Positions 47,873 through 58,870 of a stretch of DNA of 64,000 nucleotides are shown here, in pieces (the stretch's first letter is position 1; each line of letters opens with the position of its first letter). Below the pieces are notes generated by a model. That model saw nothing but the letters and a program-made list of their open reading frames with translations, did no database searches and was not told the origin of the DNA. The stretch lies in assembly GCA_024734495.1 (NCBI GenBank), contig JALMQS010000621.1, positions 930,001 to 994,000 on the forward strand. Direction: 5' to 3'. This stretch comes from Forficula auricularia. Lineage: Eukaryota; Arthropoda; Insecta; Dermaptera; Forficulidae. The position numbers and the translations under genes are program-made.

Positions 47873-49204
47873 TTATACCACTTTGCGGTCCAAAGTCTGA
47901 CCTAATTTAACATGGAAATATAATCTACTTTGAGCCCCCAAGTCCTAAATAGGAACTACCTTAGGAGGCTTAATGTAGGGTTTAAATTTCGAGTCCGGTA
48001 GGTCTGATACGCTTCCAAATATAACTCCATCACATCATGTATCTCCGATCCATCCCCTTATCATCTTATTTTGACAACATAAGAGTAAATCATGACTGTT
48101 GTATTTTCTTCATGTAACTTGATTCTTGCATAAATTTCATTAAAACAGAAAAAAAGAAGACCCTAGAAAAATTGCGTGACCTATGTATTCATATAATTAG
48201 CCGAGACACAACCCTGAACATTTTTTAAGTCATTATTTATAATTTATTCTCAGCTAGCTATTATACTTGAAGACAAATAAATATAAGTGCATTAATTATA
48301 CACTGTATGCGTTGATTCCGAGTCGTTCATATAGGTGTATTGTATTTTTTCTTTTTTTTTTATAAACATATCGGTGATATGACGAAAATTAATATCCATG
48401 TTACATACATACCATAAAATGGCTATTTTCTATTTTAACAACATTTTAAGAGTCTAATTTCCCCATCCAAACTAAGACTAAGGTAGCACTTAAATGGATT
48501 TCAAATCAACTTTTACTAAATTATGTTATTCAAATTAAATTTAAGTAAGACTAAGTAATGATTTTCCTCTAAGTATCATTGGTGAAAAACAATTTGCCTT
48601 AAAAGTTGGTTTGAGGTTAAATTAAGTGCTAATACCTTATAGCTTAAGTCTAGTTTGTAAAATGAGGTGTATGTCTCATTTTATATGAAATTAATACATT
48701 TATTGATATCGAGCAGCTTCTGATACTACTTTGCCTGTAATATGGTATATCTTTAAGAGATAAGAATGAGCACCAAAAAAATTAAATGCTATGCATTTAA
48801 TTTTTTTTACAAAACAACCTTCACACTTGGCACAGAAACTTTGAATAGACTATAGCAAGATTTTCAGAGACATTATGGGGTTTCCTAGAAAATGTTATTT
48901 TCAAAATTCCAAATATTCTAATATTCGAAACTTGTAATTACATTTTCATTGCATAATTCAGGGTTATTAAATCAACAAATAATTGAACAAAATACTACAT
49001 ATTGCTTTTTCCATAGAATATAAAACATGTTTTGTATTATTCCTGCTTTTATACAATTATTCAGGATTCTTATCAATGATTTTAATCAACGGGGAATTGA
49101 AAATATATCGCTGCCCAGTTGACTATTCAATTTCCTTGAAATCATTATACTGTTATTATTCAATATCTTGTTTGAATCAAAATATGTATTAATAATGAAA
49201 AAGT

Positions 49205-49490
49205 TAAAGAAAACCGTGTTTAGTGGCCTTAATTTTATTTTAATAAATTGACTAAGGGGCCAGTATCCTAGAAAAAGTTGAAAATAAAAATGTTATTTTT
49301 TATTTAAACTTTTATTTTTATAACAAAATTTTTTTTTTAATACAATATTAAGACATGAACTAATGATTTTCCAGCGGACGTGCACTGATGAAGAGCTGCA
49401 GTGAAGGGCTCGAAAGTCTAAATAAAAAAATAACATTTTTATTTTCACCTATTTCAAAGATACTGGCCTCTTAGCCAAATTACGCATTAA
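49205..49490. mobile_element. Inverted-arm element with hammerhead-like motif, related to 6.3 kb
   Basis: Left 'aaattgactaaggggccagt' and right inverse 'actggcctcttagccaaatt' (49473-49492) form the ends, with A/T-rich arms ('ttatttttt' runs) and a core at 49385-49418. The left arm matches 6270-6370. The element thus has the same arm-core-arm layout as the others. Confidence 0.55.
49385..49418 (+). ncRNA. Hammerhead-like motif I
   Basis: CTGATGA (49385-49391), extra A, stem II GAGC/GCTC around an 11-nt loop, GAAA, then GTC directly. Compared with the others, the C of GAAAC is missing, so stem III would be a single A-U pair. Activity is doubtful. Confidence 0.4.
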
Positions 49491-50100
49491 AATAAACTAT
49501 TTCTTAAAGAACATATTTGTTTTAAATTTTCAGAACCTTGGAACAAAAACATAATAACACAATGTATTATTTATTAATATAAATTGTAATTAAACGTATA
49601 TCATAAATTATTTGATAATTTATTAAATTACGAATTTATGTTTTGATTGATCTGTGTAAAAAAGTTCCTTTAATTAATTTCAAATGTAAAACATAATGGC
49701 TTGATTAGAGCACGCATTATTATTCTCACTTACCCAGCAATAAAACAAACCAACATTCAAATAAAACTAATAATAAATTTTAATTAAATTAAAGGTATAT
49801 GCTTTATCTGCAGTTTAAAAGAAATGTAACTACTAGGATTTTAACTCATGGTCTTTAAGATTCTAAATCTTTTCAAACAAAATCATGTAACTTTCCTCAC
49901 AAGTATTAGATTTTTATAAAAGTTAGAGACAACAAAAAATATATTGTTCTGGATAATTACTTACTGAAAATTAAAAAAATAAATAAATAGGAAAATAAAA
50001 AACGCTTAAAACATAAGGTTAGATATAAGATAATTAATAATTATGTAAAAATAATAAAATGTAATGAAAAATAATACTTAAAAATGATATAATTTATTAT

Positions 50101-52186
50101 TTAAAGGAATCGTAGGGAGTTGGACAAGACTTTAAATTAAATTAAATACAAGTTTTGATTAAATATGCCATAAGTTTCGTTGCTGTTTTGCAGGCACACA
50201 ACACCGTTCCGCCTAGATTATACGGACTTAGAAAAGTACACAAAGATGGATGCAAAATGAGACCAGTAGTCAGTTCAATAGATTCCCCATGTTATCGATT
50301 AGCAAAATATCTGCATAAAATACTCACTCCAATCACATCTTCATTTAATCTTAAAAAATTCATTTGAGATGGCTGAGTATATAAAAAATATACAATTGTC
50401 CCAAGATTACGTCATGGTCTCATTAGATGTAGTATCTCTTTTCACTAATATACCAAAGAAATTAGTCCTAGAGACAATATCTACAAACTGGAACGAATGG
50501 TCAGAACAGGTGAAAGTACCAAAAGAACTTCTAATGGAGATGGTGGAATTTTGTTTTGAATCAAGCTATTTCAGGTTCGATAATAAGTTTTACAAACAAT
50601 TAGATGGCTCAAGTATGGGAAACCCTTCAAGCCCAATCATGGACAAGATAGTAATGAACCATATATTAACAGAAGTAGAAAGAAACCTACAGTTTAAGTT
50701 GGAGATTCTTAAGATATATTTTGATGACACACACTGATAGCAGTACCAAAAAACAAAACACAAGAATTACTGGAAATTTTTAACAGCTATAATAATAAGA
50801 TCCAATTCACAATGGAATCTGAAACTAATATGAGCATCCCCTTCTTAGATCTGCTAATAATAAGAAAAGAAAATGGAAGACTAGAAACGAACTGGTATAC
50901 GAAACCTATCAACTCAGATAGAACCTTGAATTATTATTCGAACCATCCAATATCTCAAAAATTAGGAATGATTAAAGGCTTACTACACCGGATTTTAACA
51001 CTGAGTGATAAAAAATATCACAAAGAGAATTATAAAAAAATAGAAGAGATTCTCATAAAGAATAATTACCCACCAGGCCTTATATATAACCTATTTAACA
51101 AGTTTAAATTACAAAAAGACACCTGAAGAAGATAATCCGGCCAAAAATTATACCAAATTCCCTTTCATCAAGCCGATGTCATTAAAGGTTAAAAAATGTT
51201 TTGAGAACACCAACGTGAACTTCGCTTTCTACAACATAAAAAAGATAACATCTATATATTCCAATATAAAGGATAAAATGGACCATTTAGATAAAAAAAA
51301 TGTGATATATAGGATACCTTGTGAATGTAATGCATGTTAATCGGCCAAACAAAACAGAAATTGTCAAAAAGACTTTCACAACATAAGAACGATTGTAAAA
51401 TTACGAATATGCAAAGAGAAAACAAGACAGCATTGGCAGTCCATCATTTCAACACTGGGCACAAGTTTTCGTTTGAAGACACAAAAATATTGGATATGGA
51501 ACCAAATTGGTTTAAACGGAATATTAGTGAGATGTATTTTATAAAAAAGAACGAAACAATAAACTTTAGAACAGATGTGGATAATCTAAATATTGTATAT
51601 AGTCAATTATTTGAATTAAGACAATAATGTAAATAGATGATCAAATGTATATTTTAAATAGTAAAGTAGGGAAAAAAATTATTTTAAAAAAGTGAATTGT
51701 TTGTCGGATTCAGGAGTTGACCAAGAGGGTTCGATAGTTGCTAGATTGAATATTATAATATAAAAAAATAAAGAATAAATGGACTTCTTAAAAATATCTT
51801 AGTATATAATAATCTTCTTAATGACATCTTAAAATAAATTAAAAAAAAAAAAAATTTCTTTGTTCAATTTGATTCTTTTAGTTTTTTGACAAAAAACAAT
51901 TAATTTGTTTAAAAAGTTTATATTTTATGTTAGTTGAATTGAATGAAATGTGATAGAAAAAAGAATATTGTTTGAAATGTTTTTTCTCGTAGTAAAAAAT
52001 CATGACAAATAAGTTTAATAAATGAGGTGAGAAAAACTAACCTAACATACCATCGTACTTTGTAAAAATGATCAATAAAAAGATGTCTAATGGCTTTGTT
52101 TCACTATTTCAGCCACTGAAGAAGTTGCAAAAAACTTGTATTTAATTTAATTTAAAGTCTTGTCCAACTCCCTACGATTCCTTTAA
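50101..52186. mobile_element. Penelope-like element bounded by 56-bp inverted repeats
   Basis: Left 50101-50156 ('aaaggaatcgtagggagttg' onward) and right 52131-52186 (its inverse) appear exactly complementary. They enclose RT and GIY-YIG coding remains and a 500-bp 3' region. Just inside the right repeat, 'ccactgaagaagttgcaaaa' (52113-52132) looks like a decayed CTGAAGA-A-stem hammerhead strand. Penelope-like elements are known to carry terminal repeats in either orientation and hammerheads in them. The 5' part of the coding region is missing. Confidence 0.75.
50155..51627 (+). pseudogene. Penelope-like reverse transcriptase with GIY-YIG endonuclease, frameshifted
   Basis: Blocks in order: 'PPRLYGLRKVHKDGCKMRPV' and 'SSIDSPCYRLAKYLHKIL' (50155-50362); 'YVMVSLDVVSLFTNIP' (palm, with the first catalytic Asp), 'LDGSSMGNPSSPIM' and 'IYFDD' (catalytic DD) to about 50733; 'PFLDLLI', 'NWYTKP' and 'LNYYSNHP' to 51123; then 'VIYRIPCECNAC' and 'LIGQTKQKLSKRLSQHK', the GIY-YIG endonuclease with VIY and LIG in place of GIY and YIG. 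Frame changes occur near 50360 (A-run), 50733, 51118 and 51333. The N-terminal part is absent. RT plus a C-terminal GIY-YIG endonuclease is diagnostic of Penelope-like elements. This copy cannot make a full protein. Confidence 0.88.
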
Positions 52187-52849
52187 TTATTTATTAATCA
52201 TGGACACGAATATTGAAATATTAGATATAATTTATTTTAATGAATTTTTTACAGCCTTATAATTTTGAGAAATATATACGTATATAAAAATATAATAAAA
52301 TAAGTAATATATCATAAAATAATAAGAATATATAAAAATTTGTATTTAGTCTCTAGAAAAATGTTAAAAGGTCAAATAACCGCTACACGCCGTATATCGA
52401 AAACCCTGTCCTTCTAGTGTTAAGAAATAAAAGTCGAATTCATCTTACTGAAATTATAACCCTTCAAATTTAGTATATTTATTGGAGATTCCAATCCAAT
52501 ACTTCACTTATTTTATATAAGTGTTAGTAAAAAGCTTAAAACGATTTTTTTCTTTAATGGAAGAGCTTATGAATGAAATTTAATATCTTAGGAAGAGACA
52601 TTTCTCAGATCCCTGCATTATTATACAGGTGCTTTATCATTTTCTATGGTTACGATAATTGTTCCGAAACTGAGCCCTCCTGTCACTTGAGACACTGTAA
52701 TTCTAGAAGCAGGACTTAAGTTAATATCCCTTAAGTATTTCCATTTATTTCTTGTCCAAAAAGAGTTTCAGTAATTGGTTCAAATTAGCATTAAAAAATC
52801 TAAAATTCCCAAATCAAAATTAATACTAAAGTAATTGACTTTTTACTTT

Positions 52850-53160
52850 ACCATACAGGGTATGATCAAGTATTATAATCGTGTATGAAAAAAGTTAAGT
52901 TTTTTGCTTCGTTTTTTCGTAATATCTCAAAATGGGCTAAAACTATTTTGATTAAAAAAATTATGCAAAACCATGGCGTTTTGGTCAACAAATAAGCTCT
53001 AATGAGTGAACAATGAAATGTCATTTAGTATGTACGTTACCAAATTTTGTGTACGCTCTAGCTCAAAAACTAGTGTGAATATCAAAACGAAATTTCACAT
53101 GTAGTTTTGGTGCATTGAGATTAAGATCTGATTAGATTTTGGTTGAAATCGAACCCAAAA
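52850..53160. repeat. Interspersed repeat, copy 2 (inverse of 25.6-25.9 kb)
   Basis: Contains 'tttgtgtacgctctagctca' and 'aatatctcaaaatgggct', inverse equivalents of the words at 25715-25745 and 25880-25905. It ends close to a poly-G run at 53167-53176. Confidence 0.55.
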
Positions 53161-53242
53161 TTAAAGGGGGAGGGGGGTTAAAAATTAAATTTATAAGATT
53201 TTCAAAATAAAAAATAAATTAAAATTAAAAATAAAATCATAA

Positions 53243-54547
53243 GGTAAACCTACCGGTAGTAGACACCATGAATCAAAAAACTCTCCTAGTGACGCTATAT
53301 ATTTATAATGACGAAAAGAGAAGTCTTGTGGTATGCTACCACTCATTCTTAACAGGTCTAGAAGCCAAAAGGAAATATAATAAATCCATTCAGTATTAAA
53401 TCAATTTATTTCAAAAAGAGGTACAGTAGTAGACATCCTTAAAAAAGAAATGTTTCAAAAGTAGACCATTATTTTTTTAGTAATTGACACCCCTATTAAC
53501 AAGCGCTTATACGCAAAAAATGAAAATTAATTGCTCCAGCTTAAGTTTACCACAGAAAATCAAGTTCTGGAACTGAGTAGATGTTTCTAGTTTTGCTCAC
53601 TTGCTTCAGTTGACTGATATGGGACACAACATCCTCCAGCCGTTAAGCAAATCGGGATTGGTAAATGGCTCTTTCCATATCTTCAGGCTTGTAATTTCGA
53701 AAATTTCCTTTTATTGTTAGTATGATATATTTAGGATTTTTTTTGGAGATTTTAGAACCTAGTTAACCACACCGCGAGTTAATAGTTGACAACATGCTCA
53801 TCTATGGAGAAACAAGAAGTTAACGGCAAATAAAAAAGAAATGCCTAAATAGTACATCAAAGATTCAATTATGAAACAAGTCATCTAACATATAACAATT
53901 GTAACTGCGTTGATTTAAAAATTGACCACCCCCTGTCCATTTCTAAATAAACAAGTGATTTGTATTTCAGAAGGTGACCGCGGTGGGCATGATTCCTGAT
54001 CACATACTGAAAAAATGTATAATTGATTAAAATTATTTGTTGTATCAACTATTGAATTGATATTTTAGATTGAAATTTTAATTATTAAATATAACATAAG
54101 ATGTCCTTTACATAAAGTCAAGTCTGTCCTTAACGATTTGCATAAAATGTAAACCCAACTTACCTATTTTGTTAAGGGAGAATGGTGTAGGTTCTTGGTG
54201 AAACATATTAAATAAGGTAAAGAAAATTTTCGAATAATTTTTTAGAAACTTTTTAAAATTTAAACTAGGTAGGTTTCACATAAATATTTATGTGAAACCT
54301 ATCTACTATCTTAAATTTTAAAAAGTTTCTAAAAAATTTCTTTACTTTACCAACTTACCTAGTTGTTTTCAAGATGCACAATAAGATTTTTAATGCACAA
54401 ATTCGTTAAGAAGCCACCTTGAAGATGGGGTTCTAGTTACTTATCGAAATATCGGGGCAAATTAAAAGTTGAAAATGCTTATTTTCATAAAAAATATTTT
54501 AAATAGTCTACTACCGGCACAGTGGTCTACTACCGGTGCGTTTACTT
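53243..54547. mobile_element. 1.3-kb TIR element with CTACTACCGG ends
   Basis: The left end 'gtaaacctaccggtagtaga' and the inverted right end 'gtaaacgcaccggtagtaga' match at 18 of 20 positions. The right end has a second 'tctactaccgg' 20 bp further in, and a third word, 'cagtagtagac', occurs at about 53425. A 135-bp palindrome (54215-54350) lies inside. No transposase ORF is visible, and I do not recognise the family. Confidence 0.55.
54215..54350. repeat. Palindrome centred near 54285
   Basis: 'aaactttttaaaatttaa' and 'taggtttcacataaatattt' are mirrored on the right side by their complements, arms about 60 bp. The upstream 'gtgtaggttcttggtgaaac' also appears at 58620, so this belongs to a family with a copy there. 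At 54415-54455, 'ttgaagatgggg' and 'cgaaatatcgg' form a degenerate hammerhead-like pair. Confidence 0.5.
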
Positions 54548-56342
54548 ACTATAAAATGAACCTGAGGGGGGAGGAGGTTAAAAACTACTCTATTCTCCAG
54601 ACCGGGTAGAAAAATGAAACACCGCCTAGTGGACTAGGTTATGCATTCATATGGCACATGCTGATTAGTGGGTTGCATCCTCAGGCGCTGAATATTAAAA
54701 CCTTACCTTTTGAAATTTTTTTTTCAAACTTATACAATTTTATTATTAAACTTCCAAGATAAATTTATTATTATTCATTTAATAATTTTCAACGTGGGCC
54801 CTTAGAAGACTAAAACTGCAAAAACAAACCACCCAAAATGGGCGGTTGGAGTGTCGTCAACTAGTATTAAATATAAGAGAGAGAGGGGCTAAGTGTATGA
54901 TAAAGTCATGTGTATTTCCACATCAGTTTATTTAATTACTTTTAATAGAATAAAATTATAATTGCAATGACTGAATTTACGATTTTAGTTTATATGTATT
55001 ATATATGTTTTGAGGTCTACTTAATCCAAAAAATCCATTTTCAGTCTGTCTATTATCACGATATATAAAAACGGTGAATATCAGTAACTAAAAATATGAT
55101 TATTTTGGATAATATTAAGTATGGAAACCTCGGTATACGGTTCAATTTATTTCTTTATGAATTGAGTAGCTAAGTAGTGTTTTTTGCTTACTTCATTTAA
55201 AAATATCTGAAACCTAGATAAAAAGTATTTTCAACCATAATTTTATAACCTTTCTGCGTGTTCGAGTCCAATCCCCACATAATTGTTACTTAAGTATAGA
55301 AAGTGCATTCTGATACTAAAATGTTTATAGGTAATTCCAAACCAGAGAACTGCTTAGAAATATCAGATAAAAATGTAGAATAAAAAAAAATCATAATAAT
55401 CTTTTCAAAATAATTCTCGAACGATTGTAGTTAATGAGCTGAAATTCGGCCAACGAGTTTGTTTTAATAAGCTGCAATTTTTGGCCATATTTTAGCTTTT
55501 ATTATCAAACCGCTTGGTGGCAAAAAATAACTAGGTAATTAATTATTAAAAATGGTCAATTTCCCCTATTCAAAAAGAATGATGAAGATCAATTAATTTG
55601 TTGGATAGTAAATTGAATTAAATTGCCAGATTGTATTTTGAGAAATTTTTTATCTCGGGGTATTCTCCCGTCCTTCTCCCTTCTTTTACTTTCATAAAAG
55701 GAAACAGCCATGGCATATAGGACCAGTCCTCGTCCGACAGTCCTAGTGTCAATTCCCAGAGATATTTTTATAATAGAAAATATGTTTGTCATATTCCACT
55801 CTAAATAATAAATCAAATAAATAAATGATAATTAGGTACTCGACCTGCTTAAAGGCACAAGTCCTCGGTGGCTAGGTCATCCAAACATCAATACAATTTA
55901 AATACAGAAATTAATAATAAACATCAATATAAATCAATTCCAAGAAATTAACAATTAACTAACAAGAAAAAAATAGAAATGTATGCTCATTAAATTAATT
56001 AGAAATAAATCCCTATCGATTCATCAGTACTTTAGAATTTAGCCCTTGAACTAAAAATCGTTCCTGACCTCATGGCACAGTTCATCAGAAATTATATGTG
56101 ATGCAAAGACCAATTGATTTATTATGGTTTGAATTTAAGTTACAGTACTACTTGTAAACTTATTTTATAATTTTCAAGGGACCAGCAAGAAAATGATATA
56201 AAACTGGGGAAAGTGTAAGCTGTAGGAAATTATTTTTATATTAATTGAAATTAATGGAAGGCAGGCCAGGAGTAGTGAGGAAATAAAAAATTAGCACATA
56301 TTCAAATAAGTAATTTAATGAAATCCTTCCTACTTTCCTTTC

Positions 56343-56385
56343 AAACCGACGTTTCGAATAATTCGTCCCTCCTTCTTCAGGGTTT
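56343..56385 (-). ncRNA. Hammerhead-like motif K1
   Basis: Minus strand: GAAACC (stem I), CTGAAGA, extra A, a stem with GAAT/ATTC at its tip, GAAAC, GTC, GGTTT (stem I). The AAACC/GGTTT pairing and ACGT palindrome are intact. The base of stem II is changed relative to its partner, so core geometry is uncertain. Confidence 0.45.
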
Positions 56386-57697
56386 CAAGGGGTCAATGAA
56401 GGAAACAAATAACTGACCAAATGTTTTCTACATTTGATTCAATCGCGAATCAACTGTAGGGAATTTTTGTTAAATATTGAGTGAAAATAATATTTGAACT
56501 TATATATTTCTAACTTGAAATAATGATCTTAAATAAATTTTTATAATTTTTCTAATAAATATAACAAAGAATAATTGCTATATCAATGAGAATTGTTTTG
56601 AACGCGGTTATTTGAAAAATATATTTATCACGAGACTACTGCGGATTACGCTAATTGAAGTCTGTGGAGTTTTAAGTCTGGACCAAGAGAGAAAAAGATA
56701 TGATCCACTTAGCTACAATCCAAAGTCATTTCGCGTTTAGCCCGCTAGACATTCGGATGGATCACCAAGTGAATTTGAAATCTCAGATGTTATATAGATA
56801 TTTAATCTCCCAGTCCAGAGCGCTCTGTCTATTAGCATGTATGTTAGATGCTTGCCATAAATTAACCGAATGTTTTCTACATTTGATTCAATCGCGAATC
56901 AACTGTAGGGAATTTTGTCAAATATTTAGTGAAAATAATATTTGAACTTATATATTTCTAAGTTGAAATAATGATCTTACATAAATTTTTATAATTTTTC
57001 TAATTAATATAACAAAGAAAAATTGCCATATCAATGAGAATTGTTTTGACCGCGGTTATTTGAAAAATATATTTATCAAGAGACTACTGCGGATTACGCT
57101 ATTGAAGTCTGTGGAGTCTTAAGTCTGGACCAGACTTAAGACTCCACAGACTTTTTCAAATAAGCGCGGTCAAAACAATTCTCATTGATATAGCAATTAT
57201 TCTTTGTTATATTTATTAGAAAAATTATAAAAATTTATTTAAGATCATTATTTCAAGTTAGAAATATATAAGTTCAAATATTATTTTTACTCAATATTTG
57301 ACAAAAATTCCCTACAGTTGATTCGCGATTGAATCAAATGTAGAAAACATTCGGTTAATTTATGGCAAGCATCTAACATACATGCTAATAGACCGAGCGC
57401 TCTGGACTGGGAGATTAAATATATAACATCTGAGATTTCAAATTCACTTGGTGATCCATCCGAATTTCTAGCGGGCTATACGCGAAATGACGTTGGATTG
57501 TAGCTAAGTGGATCATATCTTTTTCTCTCTTGGTCCAGACTTAAGACTCCACAGACTTCAATAGCGTAATCCGCAGTAGTCTCGTGATAAATATCTTTTT
57601 CAAATAAGCGCGGTCAAAACAAATCTCATTGATATAGCAATTATTCTTTGTTATATTAATTAGAAAAATTATAAAAATTTAAATAACTGACCCGTTG

Positions 57698-57739
57698 AAA
57701 CCCTGAAGAAGGGAGGAAGAATCTCCGAAACGTCGGTTT
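57698..57739 (+). ncRNA. Hammerhead-like motif K2
   Basis: AAACC (57698-57702), CTGAAGA (57703-57709), extra A, stem II GGAG/CTCC, GAAAC (57727-57731), cleavage triplet GTC (57732-57734), GGTTT (57735-57739). Stem I is 5 bp and exact. ACGT at 57730-57733 can pair with the same site in another molecule. This is the clearest example of the ACGT type: all three helices are accounted for if stem III forms in a dimer. Confidence 0.55.
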
Positions 57740-58609
57740 GAAAGTAAACGAGGAAGGATTCCAATAAATTACACCTTATTTGGATATGTGCTAATTTTTT
57801 CTTTCCTCCCTACCCTTGGGCTGCATTCCATTACTTTCAATTAAAAGTTCTACCAGTCCGTCTCTCTCCAGAGAATGCGAATTTCGTTGCAACATTATTT
57901 TAATATATTATTGTGAATATTGGAAACGTGAGGGATCTTAAAAAGTCAGGAAATCGTTAAATACCGGAATGTAATAGTGGGTGTACTTTTACAGTAAATA
58001 ACATGTAAAAAATTACTTATAATTAAATGAAATCTATCTAGTATAGTAATTTAACAATAAGATTATAAAAATAGCTTATTTATCTTTTCTTGAATTGATT
58101 TTTTTTTAGGGTTTACTATCGGATGTAGTTATATTTAGTTCTCAAGTTACGATCTTGCGTGCTGGTTTTTATGTGTGTTCTCATTTTCTCTCCCTATGAT
58201 AATCATATCTGATCTGTTCTAGTTCGTTGGGTTTTATTTTTCTTCTTCTTCTTTTTCATTTAATGTAGTCTCGCCTCGCGCTTGACTTCATTATCTCATT
58301 TACATGAAAACTTAGTTAAAAAAATAAGGGATGAAAAGTTTTATTTACAAAATGAACTCGTTCTTTAAAATCAGTTGACGATAAACTTTGATTAGTAGGA
58401 ATTATCGTGATACTTGAAAGAAACGATATTTTGACATAGACTACATTTAGTATACCTACCTAGTGATTTGATATAAGTTTGTTCAAAAAATTTCTCTATA
58501 CAACACATGAATTACTTCTTTTTTGTTACAATTCAATAATTTAATTAAATTAATATTTTTTATGATAAGTAAATTTATTACAAATCAATCGCTAAAATAT
58601 ATTTTGTTC

Positions 58610-58870
58610 AGGGAGAAAGGTGTAGGTTCTAGGTAAAACATGTTTAATAAAATTTAAATTTAAATTAAAAAAAAAATTAAATTACTAGATACGTTTCAGA
58701 AATAAAAGGCAAATTGCTTATGTGCAAATCTCTATATATAATATATTTCGGATTATGAGCCGATCTTCAGGAGTTCACATAGAAAACGTGTATGTGAACT
58801 CCTGAAGATGGGCTTGTAGCTTGAAATATCTACTTATAGAGTCTTGCTTATAAGTTCAGACCGGATTTAT
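58610..58870. mobile_element. Head-to-head hammerhead-like element, decayed
   Basis: The minus motif at 58746-58770 (CTGAAGA, T, CGG/CCG stem, AAAT) and the plus motif from 58802 (CTGAAGA, T, then GAAATATC) face each other across 'gagttcacat'/'atgtgaactc'. Both have lost GAAAC (AAATAT instead). 'gtgtaggttctaggtaaaac' at 58620 links the family to 54190. Confidence 0.45.

Larger units (their letters stand above)
44630..48006. mobile_element. Candidate 3.4-kb element with inverted termini
   Basis: The left end 44634-44658 ('acctacccgagtcgaaattt') and the inverted right end 47982-48006 ('acctaccggactcgaaattt') match at about 22 of 25 positions. Inside each end are short repeats of the type CTTTGAACCCC (44771, 47577; variants at 44732, 44817 and 47930), as in the subterminal regions of some DNA transposons. 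The interior contains an RT pseudogene, the 225-bp satellite, a Helitron-like hairpin block and a palindrome, all probably later insertions. No transposase was seen. Confidence 0.35.
56240..57835. mobile_element. Nested palindromic element, about 1.6 kb, two hammerhead-like cores
   Basis: Outer arms: 56260-56400 ('aattagcacatattcaaata', 'aaaccgacgtttcg') and 57690-57800 (inverse). Within them, a unit starting 'atgttttctacatttgattc' occurs at about 56421 and again at about 56870 (direct), and then as one longer inverse copy from about 57131 to 57690. Landmarks include 'gactactgcggattacgct' and 'gatccacttagctacaatcc'. The 81-codon frame at 56700 is inside this repeat and is not a gene. It looks like a ribozyme-bearing element that grew by inverted duplication or nested insertion. 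Confidence 0.6.

Noticed and set aside
56700..56945. 81-codon ORF as a gene
   Set aside because: It lies inside a unit that is duplicated directly and inversely nearby; copies differ without regard to the frame.
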